6,291 nucleotides of DNA from Armatimonadota bacterium (lineage in GTDB: Bacteria; Sysuimicrobiota; Sysuimicrobiia; Sysuimicrobiales; JACQTN01), in NCBI GenBank assembly GCA_016210785.1, contig JACQTN010000337.1, forward strand, positions 1-6,291, written 5' to 3'. The notes beneath the pieces were generated by a model. The model saw only the letters and a program-made list of their open reading frames with translations, was not told the origin of the DNA and searched no databases. Positions 1 through 6,113 of the stretch are shown here, piece after piece. The stretch's first letter is position 1. Each line of letters opens with the position of its first letter. Both the position numbers and the translations under genes were made by a program.

Positions 1-186
1 ACGATCTTCTCCTGGCCCGGTATGGGGCGTCTTTCGGTAACAGCCGTCTATCAGCGGGACTATACGGTGATCATGACGTTGCTTCTAGTCTCATCAGTCA
101 TTGTGGTCGTCGGCAACCTGCTCGCCGATGTCAGCTATGCCCTGGCAGATCCCAGGATACGCTATGAAGCCTCAGGTCGCCTTTGA
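1..186 (+). CDS. dppB: DppB-type ABC transporter permease, C-terminal end (partial)
   Basis: This is the last 61 codons of an inner-membrane permease of the peptide/nickel (DppB/OppB) type, read in frame 1 from the window edge to TGA at 184-186. The fragment opens with the family's TIFSWPGMGRL segment, continues with a YQRDYTVIM stretch and a hydrophobic last membrane span (about residues 23-43), and ends with the typical NLLADVSYALADPRIRY tail. The start and most of the protein lie upstream of the window. It should pair with the DppC-type permease that follows and overlaps it by 23 bases, which implies translational coupling. The symbol is a family label: the same architecture occurs in dipeptide, oligopeptide, glutathione and other importers, so the substrate cannot be told from this piece. 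Confidence 0.93.
   Translation, partial: TIFSWPGMGRLSVTAVYQRDYTVIMTLLLVSSVIVVVGNLLADVSYALADPRIRYEASGRL
154..157 (+). promoter_or_regulatory. Shine-Dalgarno for the dppC-type gene
   Basis: AGGA ends six bases before the ATG at 164 and lies inside the last codons of the upstream permease gene. It decides the start: an in-frame ATG at 101 would overlap dppB far more, and the 21 residues it would add do not resemble a permease N-terminus. Confidence 0.6.
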
Positions 187-1087
187 CGCGCCGCCCACCA
201 GCGTGGAGCCTGCTGTCGCATTGCGACAGGAGAGGCTTCAACTGGTTTCGAACACAGGCCTGGCACTTCGTCGGTTCATGCGACACCGTCGGGCATTGTT
301 CGGGCTGATCACCCTGGTCGTGCTTCTCGTGCTTACTGCCTTTGCACCCGTCGTCACGCGATTCGACCCCAACGCGATCGATTACGAGAGCCGGTTCGTG
401 CCGCCCGGCCGGAAGCACCTGTTCGGAACTGACAATATCGGTCGGGACTACTTTTCTCGCTGTCTCTACGGAGGCCGCATCTCGCTCGGCGTGGGATTTG
501 TCGCGATGGCGATCTCGGTATCTCTGGGAACGACCATCGGATCTGCCGCCGGGTATTTCGGTGGCAGAATTGATAGCGTGCTCATGCGCACGGTGGATTT
601 CATCCTCTCTCTTCCCCTGTTCTTCATCATCTTGATTGCCCAGGTGCTGCTGCGACCGCACATTGTGAACGTGATGATTGTCATCGGCCTGACGAGCTGG
701 ATGGGAGTCTCCCGCATTGTTCGGGGCGAGGTGATGGCCCAGCGCGTCAAGGAGTATGTGACGGCATCGCGCACTATCGGGTGCTCGTCTGCGCGCATCA
801 TTTTTCGGCATATCCTGCCCAATGTGGCGGGGCCGATCATCGTGGTGGCGACGCTCAACGTCGCTCAGGCGATACTGGTGGAGTCGGCCCTCTCGTTTCT
901 CGGAATGGGCGTGCAGCCGCCTCAGGCCAGCTGGGGGAGCATGCTTAGCGGCGCCCAGATGCGCATGTTCATTGCCCCGTGGGTCGCGATTTTCCCGGGC
1001 CTGCTGCTGGCTTTGACCGTCGTGAGCTTTAACTTCGTCGGCGATGGCTTGCGCGACGCCCTGGACCCGCGATCCGACCGGCGATGA
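164..1087 (+). CDS. dppC: DppC-type ABC transporter permease
   Basis: This is a 307-residue inner-membrane permease of the DppC/OppC type, the normal length for the family. A cytoplasmic N-terminus of about 43 residues with a basic RRFMRHRR cluster precedes the first membrane span (about 44-63). Next comes the family segment HLFGTDNIGRDYFSR (85-99). Further hydrophobic spans lie near 103-125, 142-163, 168-182, 222-245 and 270-292. The cytoplasmic EAA loop, which contacts the ATPase, is EYVTASRTIGCSSARIIFRH (197-216) followed by ILPN. The FLGMGVQPPQASWG block (245-258) is also diagnostic. The start at 164 has a Shine-Dalgarno sequence and overlaps the dppB end; the reading frame stays open back to 101, but that start is less likely. 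It should form a heterodimeric channel with the preceding permease. No ATPase gene is present in the window. Substrate is unknown; the linked enzymes suggest a proline derivative or a dipeptide. Confidence 0.95.
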   Translation: MKPQVAFDAPPTSVEPAVALRQERLQLVSNTGLALRRFMRHRRALFGLITLVVLLVLTAFAPVVTRFDPNAIDYESRFVPPGRKHLFGTDNIGRDYFSRCLYGGRISLGVGFVAMAISVSLGTTIGSAAGYFGGRIDSVLMRTVDFILSLPLFFIILIAQVLLRPHIVNVMIVIGLTSWMGVSRIVRGEVMAQRVKEYVTASRTIGCSSARIIFRHILPNVAGPIIVVATLNVAQAILVESALSFLGMGVQPPQASWGSMLSGAQMRMFIAPWVAIFPGLLLALTVVSFNFVGDGLRDALDPRSDRR

Positions 1088-1141
1088 GAGACCAGGATAG
1101 CGGCGGACGGTGCGCTGCTCGCAGTATTCCTCGACGTCTTT

Positions 1142-1146
1142 GGAGG
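1142..1146 (+). promoter_or_regulatory. Shine-Dalgarno for the MLE-subgroup gene
   Basis: GGAGG lies six bases before the ATG at 1153. It selects that start over the in-frame ATG at 1084, which overlaps the dppC stop as ATGA but would add 23 residues that do not resemble the family N-terminus. Confidence 0.75.
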
Positions 1147-1152
1147 CTACTG

Positions 1153-2262
1153 ATGCATATCACTTCGGTTGAGGTCTTCGGGTATTCTCTCACTTACGTC
1201 CACGGCAGCTATGTGATGTCTGGTGGCCGGGTGGTGACCTCGCTATTGAGCACGGTGGTCCGGATCTGCACCGACACGGGCCATGAGGGCTGGGGCGAAG
1301 TGTGCCCGCTGGGCCCGGGGTACCTTCCAGCATTTGCGGAGGGCGCGCGCTCCGCGTTACGAGAGCTGGCGCCTCAGCTTCTGGGGCTTGATCCCCTGAA
1401 TCTGGCCGTGGTCAATGCCGCGATGGACTCCGCACTCCGCGGACACGGTTACGCCAAGAGCGCTGTCGACATCGCATGCTGGGACCTGCTCGGCAAGGCG
1501 ACGGGTCAGCCGGTGAGCACACTCCTGGGCGGACGCCGACAGGAAACCTATCCTCTCTACATCGCGGTGCCGCTGGGCACACCCGAGGAAATGGCGGTCT
1601 ATGTGCGGGCGCGAAAGGGCGAAGGCTTCCGGAAGTTCCAACTGAAGGTCGGCGATGACCCGTACACCGACGCCCGGCGGGTGCGTGCCGTGGTTGACGC
1701 GACCGGTGACGGCGACATCGTCATCGCCGACGCCAACGGGGGCTGGACCCTTCAGAACGCCGTGGTGGCCGCGCGGCTATTAGAGGTGCTACCGCGCGTG
1801 TACCTGGAGCAGCCCTGCGCGACGCTAGATGAATGCCTGTACGTGCGGCAGCGCACGACGCTTCCGATCGTACTCGACGAGGTCATTACCGATGTGCACA
1901 CGTTGCTACAAGCCTTCCATGGGGGAGGTATGGAGGCGATCAACCTAAAGATTAGCAAGGTCGGCGGGCTGACGCGAGCACGGCAGATGCGCGAGCTCTC
2001 TGAGTCGCTGGGGCTGCGCTTGACGGTCGAGGACACCTGGGGCGGCGACGTGACAACTGCCGCCATCAGCCATCTCGCCTGCAGTGTGAGGCCTGAGGCA
2101 CTCTTCACCGTGTCGTTCATGAACGACTGGGCGAGGGAGCACATCGCCGGATACCAACCCCGGTCGCGCGAGGGGATCGGGGTCACCCCAAACGGGCCGG
2201 GGCTGGGGATCGACGTGGAAAGCGCTACTCTAGGCCCGCCGCTCTTCCAGATCAGCAATTAA
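1153..2262 (+). CDS. Enolase-superfamily enzyme, MLE subgroup (hydroxyproline dehydratase / betaine epimerase-like)
   Basis: A 369-residue cytoplasmic enzyme of the mandelate racemase/muconate-lactonizing group, full length for the family. The N-terminal capping domain (about 1-125) contains the GWGEVCPLGPGYLPA loop and AVDIACWDLLGK. The barrel domain follows. Metal ligands fit D193 (IADANGGW), E219 (YLEQP) and D242 (VLDEV). Catalytic lysines fit K165 at the end of strand 2 (FQLKVG) and K266 on strand 6 (NLKISKVGG). The first lysine of the usual KxK pair is glutamine (Q163). VEDTWGGD (292-299) is the strand-8 region. These enzymes abstract the proton next to a carboxylate. The neighbouring proline racemase homologue and the overall resemblance favour cis-3-hydroxy-L-proline dehydratase or 4-hydroxyproline betaine 2-epimerase. 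A dipeptide epimerase is the main alternative. The family call is firm; the substrate is inferred. The gap to dppC is 65 bases. Confidence 0.92.
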   Translation: MHITSVEVFGYSLTYVHGSYVMSGGRVVTSLLSTVVRICTDTGHEGWGEVCPLGPGYLPAFAEGARSALRELAPQLLGLDPLNLAVVNAAMDSALRGHGYAKSAVDIACWDLLGKATGQPVSTLLGGRRQETYPLYIAVPLGTPEEMAVYVRARKGEGFRKFQLKVGDDPYTDARRVRAVVDATGDGDIVIADANGGWTLQNAVVAARLLEVLPRVYLEQPCATLDECLYVRQRTTLPIVLDEVITDVHTLLQAFHGGGMEAINLKISKVGGLTRARQMRELSESLGLRLTVEDTWGGDVTTAAISHLACSVRPEALFTVSFMNDWAREHIAGYQPRSREGIGVTPNGPGLGIDVESATLGPPLFQISN

Positions 2263-2379
2263 GAAGAACGCCAGGGGGTCTACGCAATCTCGGCGACCCG
2301 CGGGCGGGCCGGCGATGAGACATGACGGCAGGCGGCGGGCACCATGGTTGGCATTGAGCGACAAGACGGCGGGTAGATC

Positions 2380-2385
2380 GGAGGG
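2380..2385 (+). promoter_or_regulatory. Shine-Dalgarno for the M19-like gene
   Basis: GGAGGG stands five bases before the ATG at 2391. The 128-base gap before this gene (2263-2390) is GC-rich and holds a short CCCGCGGG palindrome at 2297-2304. I see no T-tract terminator or convincing promoter in it, so the genes are probably co-transcribed. Confidence 0.7.
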
Positions 2386-2390
2386 CGGCC

Positions 2391-3371
2391 ATGATCCTCG
2401 ATATCCCGGTTGTGAATATGTACGGCGGCCCCGCATGGATGGATGTGTCCGTGCGCCGTCGGTTCTACGGTGAGCGGGCCGTATTCACGCATCGTCACCT
2501 GCCTGATGTCAGGCGTGGTGGCGTTGAGGCAATTGTTCAGCCCCTGGGCGAGTTCGAGCGGCTCGAAGAGATCCTGGCTGAGGTCGCCGAGTCGGACGGA
2601 CATCTTGCCCTGGCCAGGAACGCGGACGACGTGAGGGCCAGCGCCGCCGCGGGGCGCGTCGCCTTGATTCTGTGCGCCGGTGATCGCACGCTGGATGGCA
2701 GCCTGGATCGGCTGTACCTGTTGCGTCACATCGGCATTCGCGTCCTGAGCTTGACGCACAACCGGCGCAATCTGATTTCTGATGGCTGTGGGGATCGCAC
2801 CGGTGCCGGGCTCAGTCACTTTGGCGTCGATGTCGTCAGGCGGTGCGGATCTCTGGGGATTGTCATCGACGTGTCGCACATCTCCGAAGCCGGGTTTTGG
2901 GATGTCATCGAGCAACGTACCGGACCGGTCATCGCCACCCACTCCAACGCGAGAGCTCTCTGCGATCACCCTCGCAATCTGACCAATGAACAGTTGCGCG
3001 CGCTGGCACAGCTCGGCGGGGTGGCGGGCCTCAACTTCTATCCCGGTTTCGTCAAGGCGGACGCTCCGACGATCGAGGACCTCCTGAACCACGTGGAATA
3101 CATCGCCGATCTGGTGGGGGTGGACCACGCGGGGCTCGGCCCAGACTACGTCAATATGCTCCCGGAGGCCATGTACGAAACCACCCTGGCGCGAACCGAT
3201 CCGACCGGCGCCATGTATGCGGGCTCGCATGCCTACCCGCGTGGTGCCGAGGATATGTCCTCATTTTCTGCGGTGGGTGACGGGCTGCGGCGCCGCGGCT
3301 GGGGCGAGCGTGACATTGCCCGGACCATGGGTGGAAACTTCCTTCGCGTTTTGGAGACCGCTGGACCGTGA
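2391..3371 (+). CDS. Membrane dipeptidase (peptidase family M19) homologue lacking several metal ligands
   Basis: A 326-residue protein without a signal peptide, so probably cytoplasmic. Family M19 enzymes are zinc amidohydrolase-fold dipeptidases, often accepting a D-residue at the C-terminal side. Matching segments in order: LDGSLDRLYLLRHIGIRVLS then LTHN (101-124), IDVSHIS (159-165), PVIATHSNARALCDHPRNLT (179-198), VGVDHAGLGPD (242-252), and the closing GWGERDIARTMGGNFLRVL (303-321). Counterparts of the two later zinc histidines (H163, H184), substrate histidine (H123), arginine (R195) and catalytic aspartate (D252) are visible. The N-terminal HxD zinc motif is absent: VVNMYGG (7-13) stands where VIDGHND is usual. 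The bridging glutamate also appears replaced (ILCAGDR, 93-99). A stop at 2355-2357 excludes a longer N-terminus. It may have an altered or mononuclear metal site, or a different reaction. The stop is 19 bases before the next gene's start. Confidence 0.88.
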   Translation: MILDIPVVNMYGGPAWMDVSVRRRFYGERAVFTHRHLPDVRRGGVEAIVQPLGEFERLEEILAEVAESDGHLALARNADDVRASAAAGRVALILCAGDRTLDGSLDRLYLLRHIGIRVLSLTHNRRNLISDGCGDRTGAGLSHFGVDVVRRCGSLGIVIDVSHISEAGFWDVIEQRTGPVIATHSNARALCDHPRNLTNEQLRALAQLGGVAGLNFYPGFVKADAPTIEDLLNHVEYIADLVGVDHAGLGPDYVNMLPEAMYETTLARTDPTGAMYAGSHAYPRGAEDMSSFSAVGDGLRRRGWGERDIARTMGGNFLRVLETAGP

Positions 3372-3380
3372 CGGGAGCCG

Positions 3381-3386
3381 AGGAGG
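3381..3386 (+). promoter_or_regulatory. Strong Shine-Dalgarno for the proline racemase family gene
   Basis: AGGAGG, followed by GG, lies four bases before the ATG at 3391. It fixes the start there: the same frame is open from an ATG at 3217, but that stretch overlaps the end of the M19-like gene and its 58 residues look like a shadow. Confidence 0.85.
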
Positions 3387-3390
3387 GGAC

Positions 3391-4467
3391 ATGCCTATCC
3401 AGCATCTGCTGACCACAGTTGATACGCATACGGAAGGAGAACCCACGAGAATCATTCTCGCCGGCTTCCCGTTCGCGCGAGGCGCCACCATGTCCGAGCG
3501 TCAGCAGGACGTGCGGGAACGCTTCGATCATCTCCGGAGGGCGCTGATGCACGAACCGCGCGGCCATGGAGACATGTTCGGTGCGCTGGTCATGCCGCCC
3601 GCGCATCCGGAGGCGGACCTCGGTGTGCTATTCATGGACAGTGGCGGCTACCTGAACATGTGTGGCCACGGGGTCATCGGAGTGGTCACCGCAGCTCTCC
3701 AAACCGGTTTCATTTCCGGCCTCTCCCGAACCCGTCTCATCCTGGACACCCCCGCCGGTCTCGTTCGCACGCAGGCGTGGGTTGCCGCCGACGGCGCCGT
3801 GGAGAGCGTCACGTTCGAGAATGTTCCGTCGTTCCTGTGGCGCCGCGATGTGACGCTGCTGGTGGATGGCAGACGGCTGGGTGTGGACATAGCCTTTGGA
3901 GGCACTTTCTACGCTATCGTATCTGCCGATGCGTTGGGCGTCTCAGTGGTGCCTCGGTCCGTGGACCAACTCGCGAAAGCCGGAGTGCAGTTGCGGGAGT
4001 GCGTGAACCGCGAGCTTGCCGTGTCTCATCCCGAAATTCCTCACATTCGCGGCGTCACGTCGGTCCAGATCTTTGAACCTCCGCGGCATCCCGAGGCCGC
4101 TGTGAGAAACGTGATTGTCTTCGGACGTGGGTCGGTCGATCGCTCACCCTGCGGGACCGGAACATGTGCGAAGATGGCGGTGCTTTACGCGCGCGGGGAA
4201 CTGGGGCTCGGGCAGGAATTCGTCCACGAGGGGATCCTGGGCGGAGTGTTCAGGGGCCGCCTGCTTCGCGAGACGGACGTGGGGGGCTATCAAGCGGTCA
4301 TACCCGAGGTCACAGGGCGAGCGTTCATCACCGGTTTTCATCAGTTCGTCATCGATCCCGCCGATCCCTACGCCAGCGGGTTCCTGCTGGGCGATGCAGG
4401 ATCGGATGAAGGTGAGAGGAAACACCCCCCAGACCGAGGAAGCAAGGAGCTGACTGTGCCGCCATAG
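3391..4467 (+). CDS. Proline racemase / 4-hydroxyproline 2-epimerase family protein
   Basis: A 358-residue cytoplasmic, cofactor-independent enzyme of the proline racemase superfamily. Its members invert C2 of proline or hydroxyproline with a pair of cysteines acting as acid and base. Both are present: C91 in NMCGHGVIG (89-97) and C254 in VDRSPCGTGTCAKMA (249-263). Trans-3-hydroxyproline dehydratases of this family usually have threonine at the second site, so the Cys/Cys pair favours a racemase or epimerase. The N-terminal signature TTVDTHTEGEPTR (8-20) and the C-terminal TGRAFITGFHQFVIDPADP (308-326) also fit. Family similarity ends near GFLLGD (330-335); the last 23 residues form a charged, non-conserved tail. 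Whether the substrate is proline, trans-4-hydroxy-L-proline or another ring amino acid cannot be decided from the motifs. The adjoining MLE-subgroup gene favours a hydroxyproline pathway. The next gene starts 12 bases downstream. Confidence 0.95.
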   Translation: MPIQHLLTTVDTHTEGEPTRIILAGFPFARGATMSERQQDVRERFDHLRRALMHEPRGHGDMFGALVMPPAHPEADLGVLFMDSGGYLNMCGHGVIGVVTAALQTGFISGLSRTRLILDTPAGLVRTQAWVAADGAVESVTFENVPSFLWRRDVTLLVDGRRLGVDIAFGGTFYAIVSADALGVSVVPRSVDQLAKAGVQLRECVNRELAVSHPEIPHIRGVTSVQIFEPPRHPEAAVRNVIVFGRGSVDRSPCGTGTCAKMAVLYARGELGLGQEFVHEGILGGVFRGRLLRETDVGGYQAVIPEVTGRAFITGFHQFVIDPADPYASGFLLGDAGSDEGERKHPPDRGSKELTVPP

Positions 4468-4474
4468 GGGGGAA
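4467..4474 (+). promoter_or_regulatory. Purine-rich ribosome-binding region for the solute-binding protein gene
   Basis: GGGGGGAA precedes the ATG at 4480 by five bases and begins at the last base of the racemase stop codon. It is G-rich and not a canonical Shine-Dalgarno, but it is the only candidate in the 12-base gap. Translation may be coupled to the upstream gene. Confidence 0.45.
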
Positions 4475-4764
4475 CAGACATGTGGACCGTACGCGCGCTG
4501 CTCGGGCTCAGCCTGGCCGCCGCCGCGGCGCTGTCCTGGGGCGGCCCCGCCGCCAGTGGACCGGCGCAGCGTCCCGTCGTCATCCTGCAGGGTGTAGACG
4601 TCGCCACCCTCGATCCTCAGTACTCCTCCTCGCTGCCGGACGTCAACGTGATCATCCACATCTTCGAGCGGTTGATGTGGTTCGACAACTCGGTGAAGCT
4701 GGTGCCCCAGCTGGCGGAGTCGTGGCGGCTCGTCGACCCGCTGACGTGGGAGTTTGCCGTCAGC

Positions 4765-4772
4765 GCGGGAAG
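4765..4772 (+). other. Frameshift site 1 in the solute-binding protein gene
   Basis: The sequence GCGGGAAG reads Ala-Gly-Arg in the starting frame and runs into a TGA at 4795-4797. The family pattern (Gly-Lys-x-Phe-His-Asn-Gly) continues in the frame starting at 4770. One missing base in the G run at 4767-4769 explains the change. Confidence 0.8.
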
Positions 4773-5054
4773 ACGTTCCACAACGGCGAGCCGCTGACCG
4801 CGGAGACCGTGCGCTTCGGGCTGACGCGCGGGAAGGACTTCTTCGACCGCAAGCAGGCCGACGTCCAGTACATCTACAACCTGCTCAACCTCGACCGCGT
4901 CGACGCGGTGGACGCCTCCACGGTGCGGATCAAGACCAGACAGCCAAATCCAGTGCTGCCCTATCACCTGGCACACGACCAGACCTCCGCGTTCCCGCCC
5001 AAGTACTACACGCAGACGCCGCAGGCGTCGCTCAACCGCCGGCCGGTGGGGAGC

Positions 5055-5062
5055 GGACCTAC
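5055..5062 (+). other. Frameshift site 2 in the solute-binding protein gene
   Basis: GGACCTAC should encode the conserved Gly-Pro-Tyr of the PVGSGPYR block but is one base short. The second frame continues to a TGA at 5094-5096, while the family sequence resumes as Tyr-Arg-Ile-Val-Glu-Trp from 5060. A lost C in a CCC run is the simplest account. Confidence 0.8.
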
Positions 5063-6113
5063 CGCATCGTGGAGTGGATTCCGGACGAGCGGGTGATCAT
5101 CGAGGCCTGGCCGGGGTACCCGGGCGGGCCGAAGCCCATTCAGCGCATCATCTGGCGACCGGTCCCGGAGGCTGCCACGCGCATCGCCGAGCTGCGGGCC
5201 GGCAACGCCGACATCATCGTCAACGTTCCCCCGGACCTGGCCGACGACGTGGCCCGCGCGTCCGGCGCGCGCCTGGAGACGGTGCCGGGCATGCGCCGCA
5301 TCTTCGTGGGGATCAAGCAGGGGCGGCATCCGGCGCTGGCCGACAGGCGGGTGCGCCAGGCCCTCAACCACGCCTTCAACTGCGAGGGCATGATGCGCAG
5401 CCTGCTGGCCGGGCGCGGCAGGTGCTCTGCCAACATCGCCAACGTACCCGACCAGAACCCCAAGATCCAGCCGTACGCGTATGATCCGGCGCGGGCGGCG
5501 CGGCTGCTGGACGAGGCGGGGTGGCGCCTCAACCCGGTTACGGGAGTGCGCGAACGCGACGGCCGGCCGCTGGTGCTGACCTTCGACTGCCCCAACGGCC
5601 GCTATATCCGGGACAAGGACATGTGCCAGGTCATCGCCAGCGACCTGGAGAAGGTGGGCATCCGCATCAATCTTCAAGTTCTCGACTGGTCGGTGTACGT
5701 GCGGATGTCGGCCCGCCGCGGCGCGGGCTTCCACGACCTGTACCTGCTCGGCTCCGGCCCGGGCTTCGAGTGCCAGAATGACCTGGCCCTGGTACAGAAG
5801 GACTCCGGTAGCAACCGGTCCGGGTGGGCCAACGACCGGTACGAGTCGGTGTGGGGGAAGCTGAGCAGTGAGTTCAACGTCAAGAAGCGGGTGGAGATGT
5901 GCGGTCAGCTCGAGCAGATCGCCCGCGACGACGCCGCGCTCCTCTTCATCTGGTTCCAGACCGACTTCTACGGTGTCAGCAACCGGCTCGTATGGAAGCC
6001 GCGCGCGGACGAGCGGATCTGGCTGGGGGACGCGCGCCTGCGGTAGCCGAGAAGGTCGGGTGGTCTGGGGTGGGGCTGAGCCAGTCCTGCGCACGAAAAT
6101 CTCGCACACAGCA

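Larger units (their letters stand above)
4480..6046 (+). pseudogene. ABC solute-binding protein, family 5 (DppA/OppA type), with two apparent -1 frameshifts
   Basis: This encodes the periplasmic binding component of a peptide-type importer, split across three frames: 4480-4767, about 4770-5057 and 5060-6046 (stop TAG). Restoring one base near 4769 and one near 5059 gives a continuous 522-residue protein, the normal family length. A signal peptide (about 1-27: R5, an Ala/Leu core, a PAASG cleavage region) has no lipobox cysteine, so the product would be soluble and periplasmic. Family blocks follow in order: ATLDPQ, VPQLAESWR, then TFHNGEPLTAETVRFGL (frame 2), RPVGSGP joined to YRIVEW, RVRQALNHAF, DPARAARLLDEAGW and DLEKVGI. 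All six cysteines lie in the last frame. No in-frame stop breaks the 328 codons after the second shift. Either it is a young pseudogene or the base losses are sequencing errors in short G and C runs. It probably served the DppBC-type permease encoded upstream. Confidence 0.88.

Noticed and set aside
101..163. Upstream ATG at 101 as the dppC start
   Set aside because: It has no clear ribosome-binding site, lies deep in the dppB end, and adds residues unlike the family N-terminus; 164 is better placed.
131..811. Minus-strand frame of 226 codons
   Set aside because: It is antisense to the DppC-type gene; the product is rich in Arg, His and Asp with no recognisable domain.
1084..1152. ATG at 1084, overlapping the dppC stop as ATGA, as the MLE-subgroup gene start
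   Set aside because: The overlap is attractive for coupling, but GGAGG before 1153 and the family N-terminus MHITSVEVFG favour the later start.
2280..3230. Long open frame of 316 codons on the minus strand
   Set aside because: It is antisense to the M19-like gene, which has a good Shine-Dalgarno and clear family motifs. The minus-strand product is low-complexity and unrecognisable.
3217..3390. Upstream ATG at 3217 as the racemase start
   Set aside because: It would overlap the M19-like gene by 155 bases, and the family similarity begins right after the ATG at 3391, which has a strong Shine-Dalgarno.
4765..5062. Programmed -1 ribosomal frameshifting as the reason for the frame changes
   Set aside because: Neither site fits an X XXY YYZ slippery heptamer, two sites in one binding-protein gene would be unprecedented to my knowledge, and the family alignment needs an inserted Gly and Pro codon base, as expected from lost bases.
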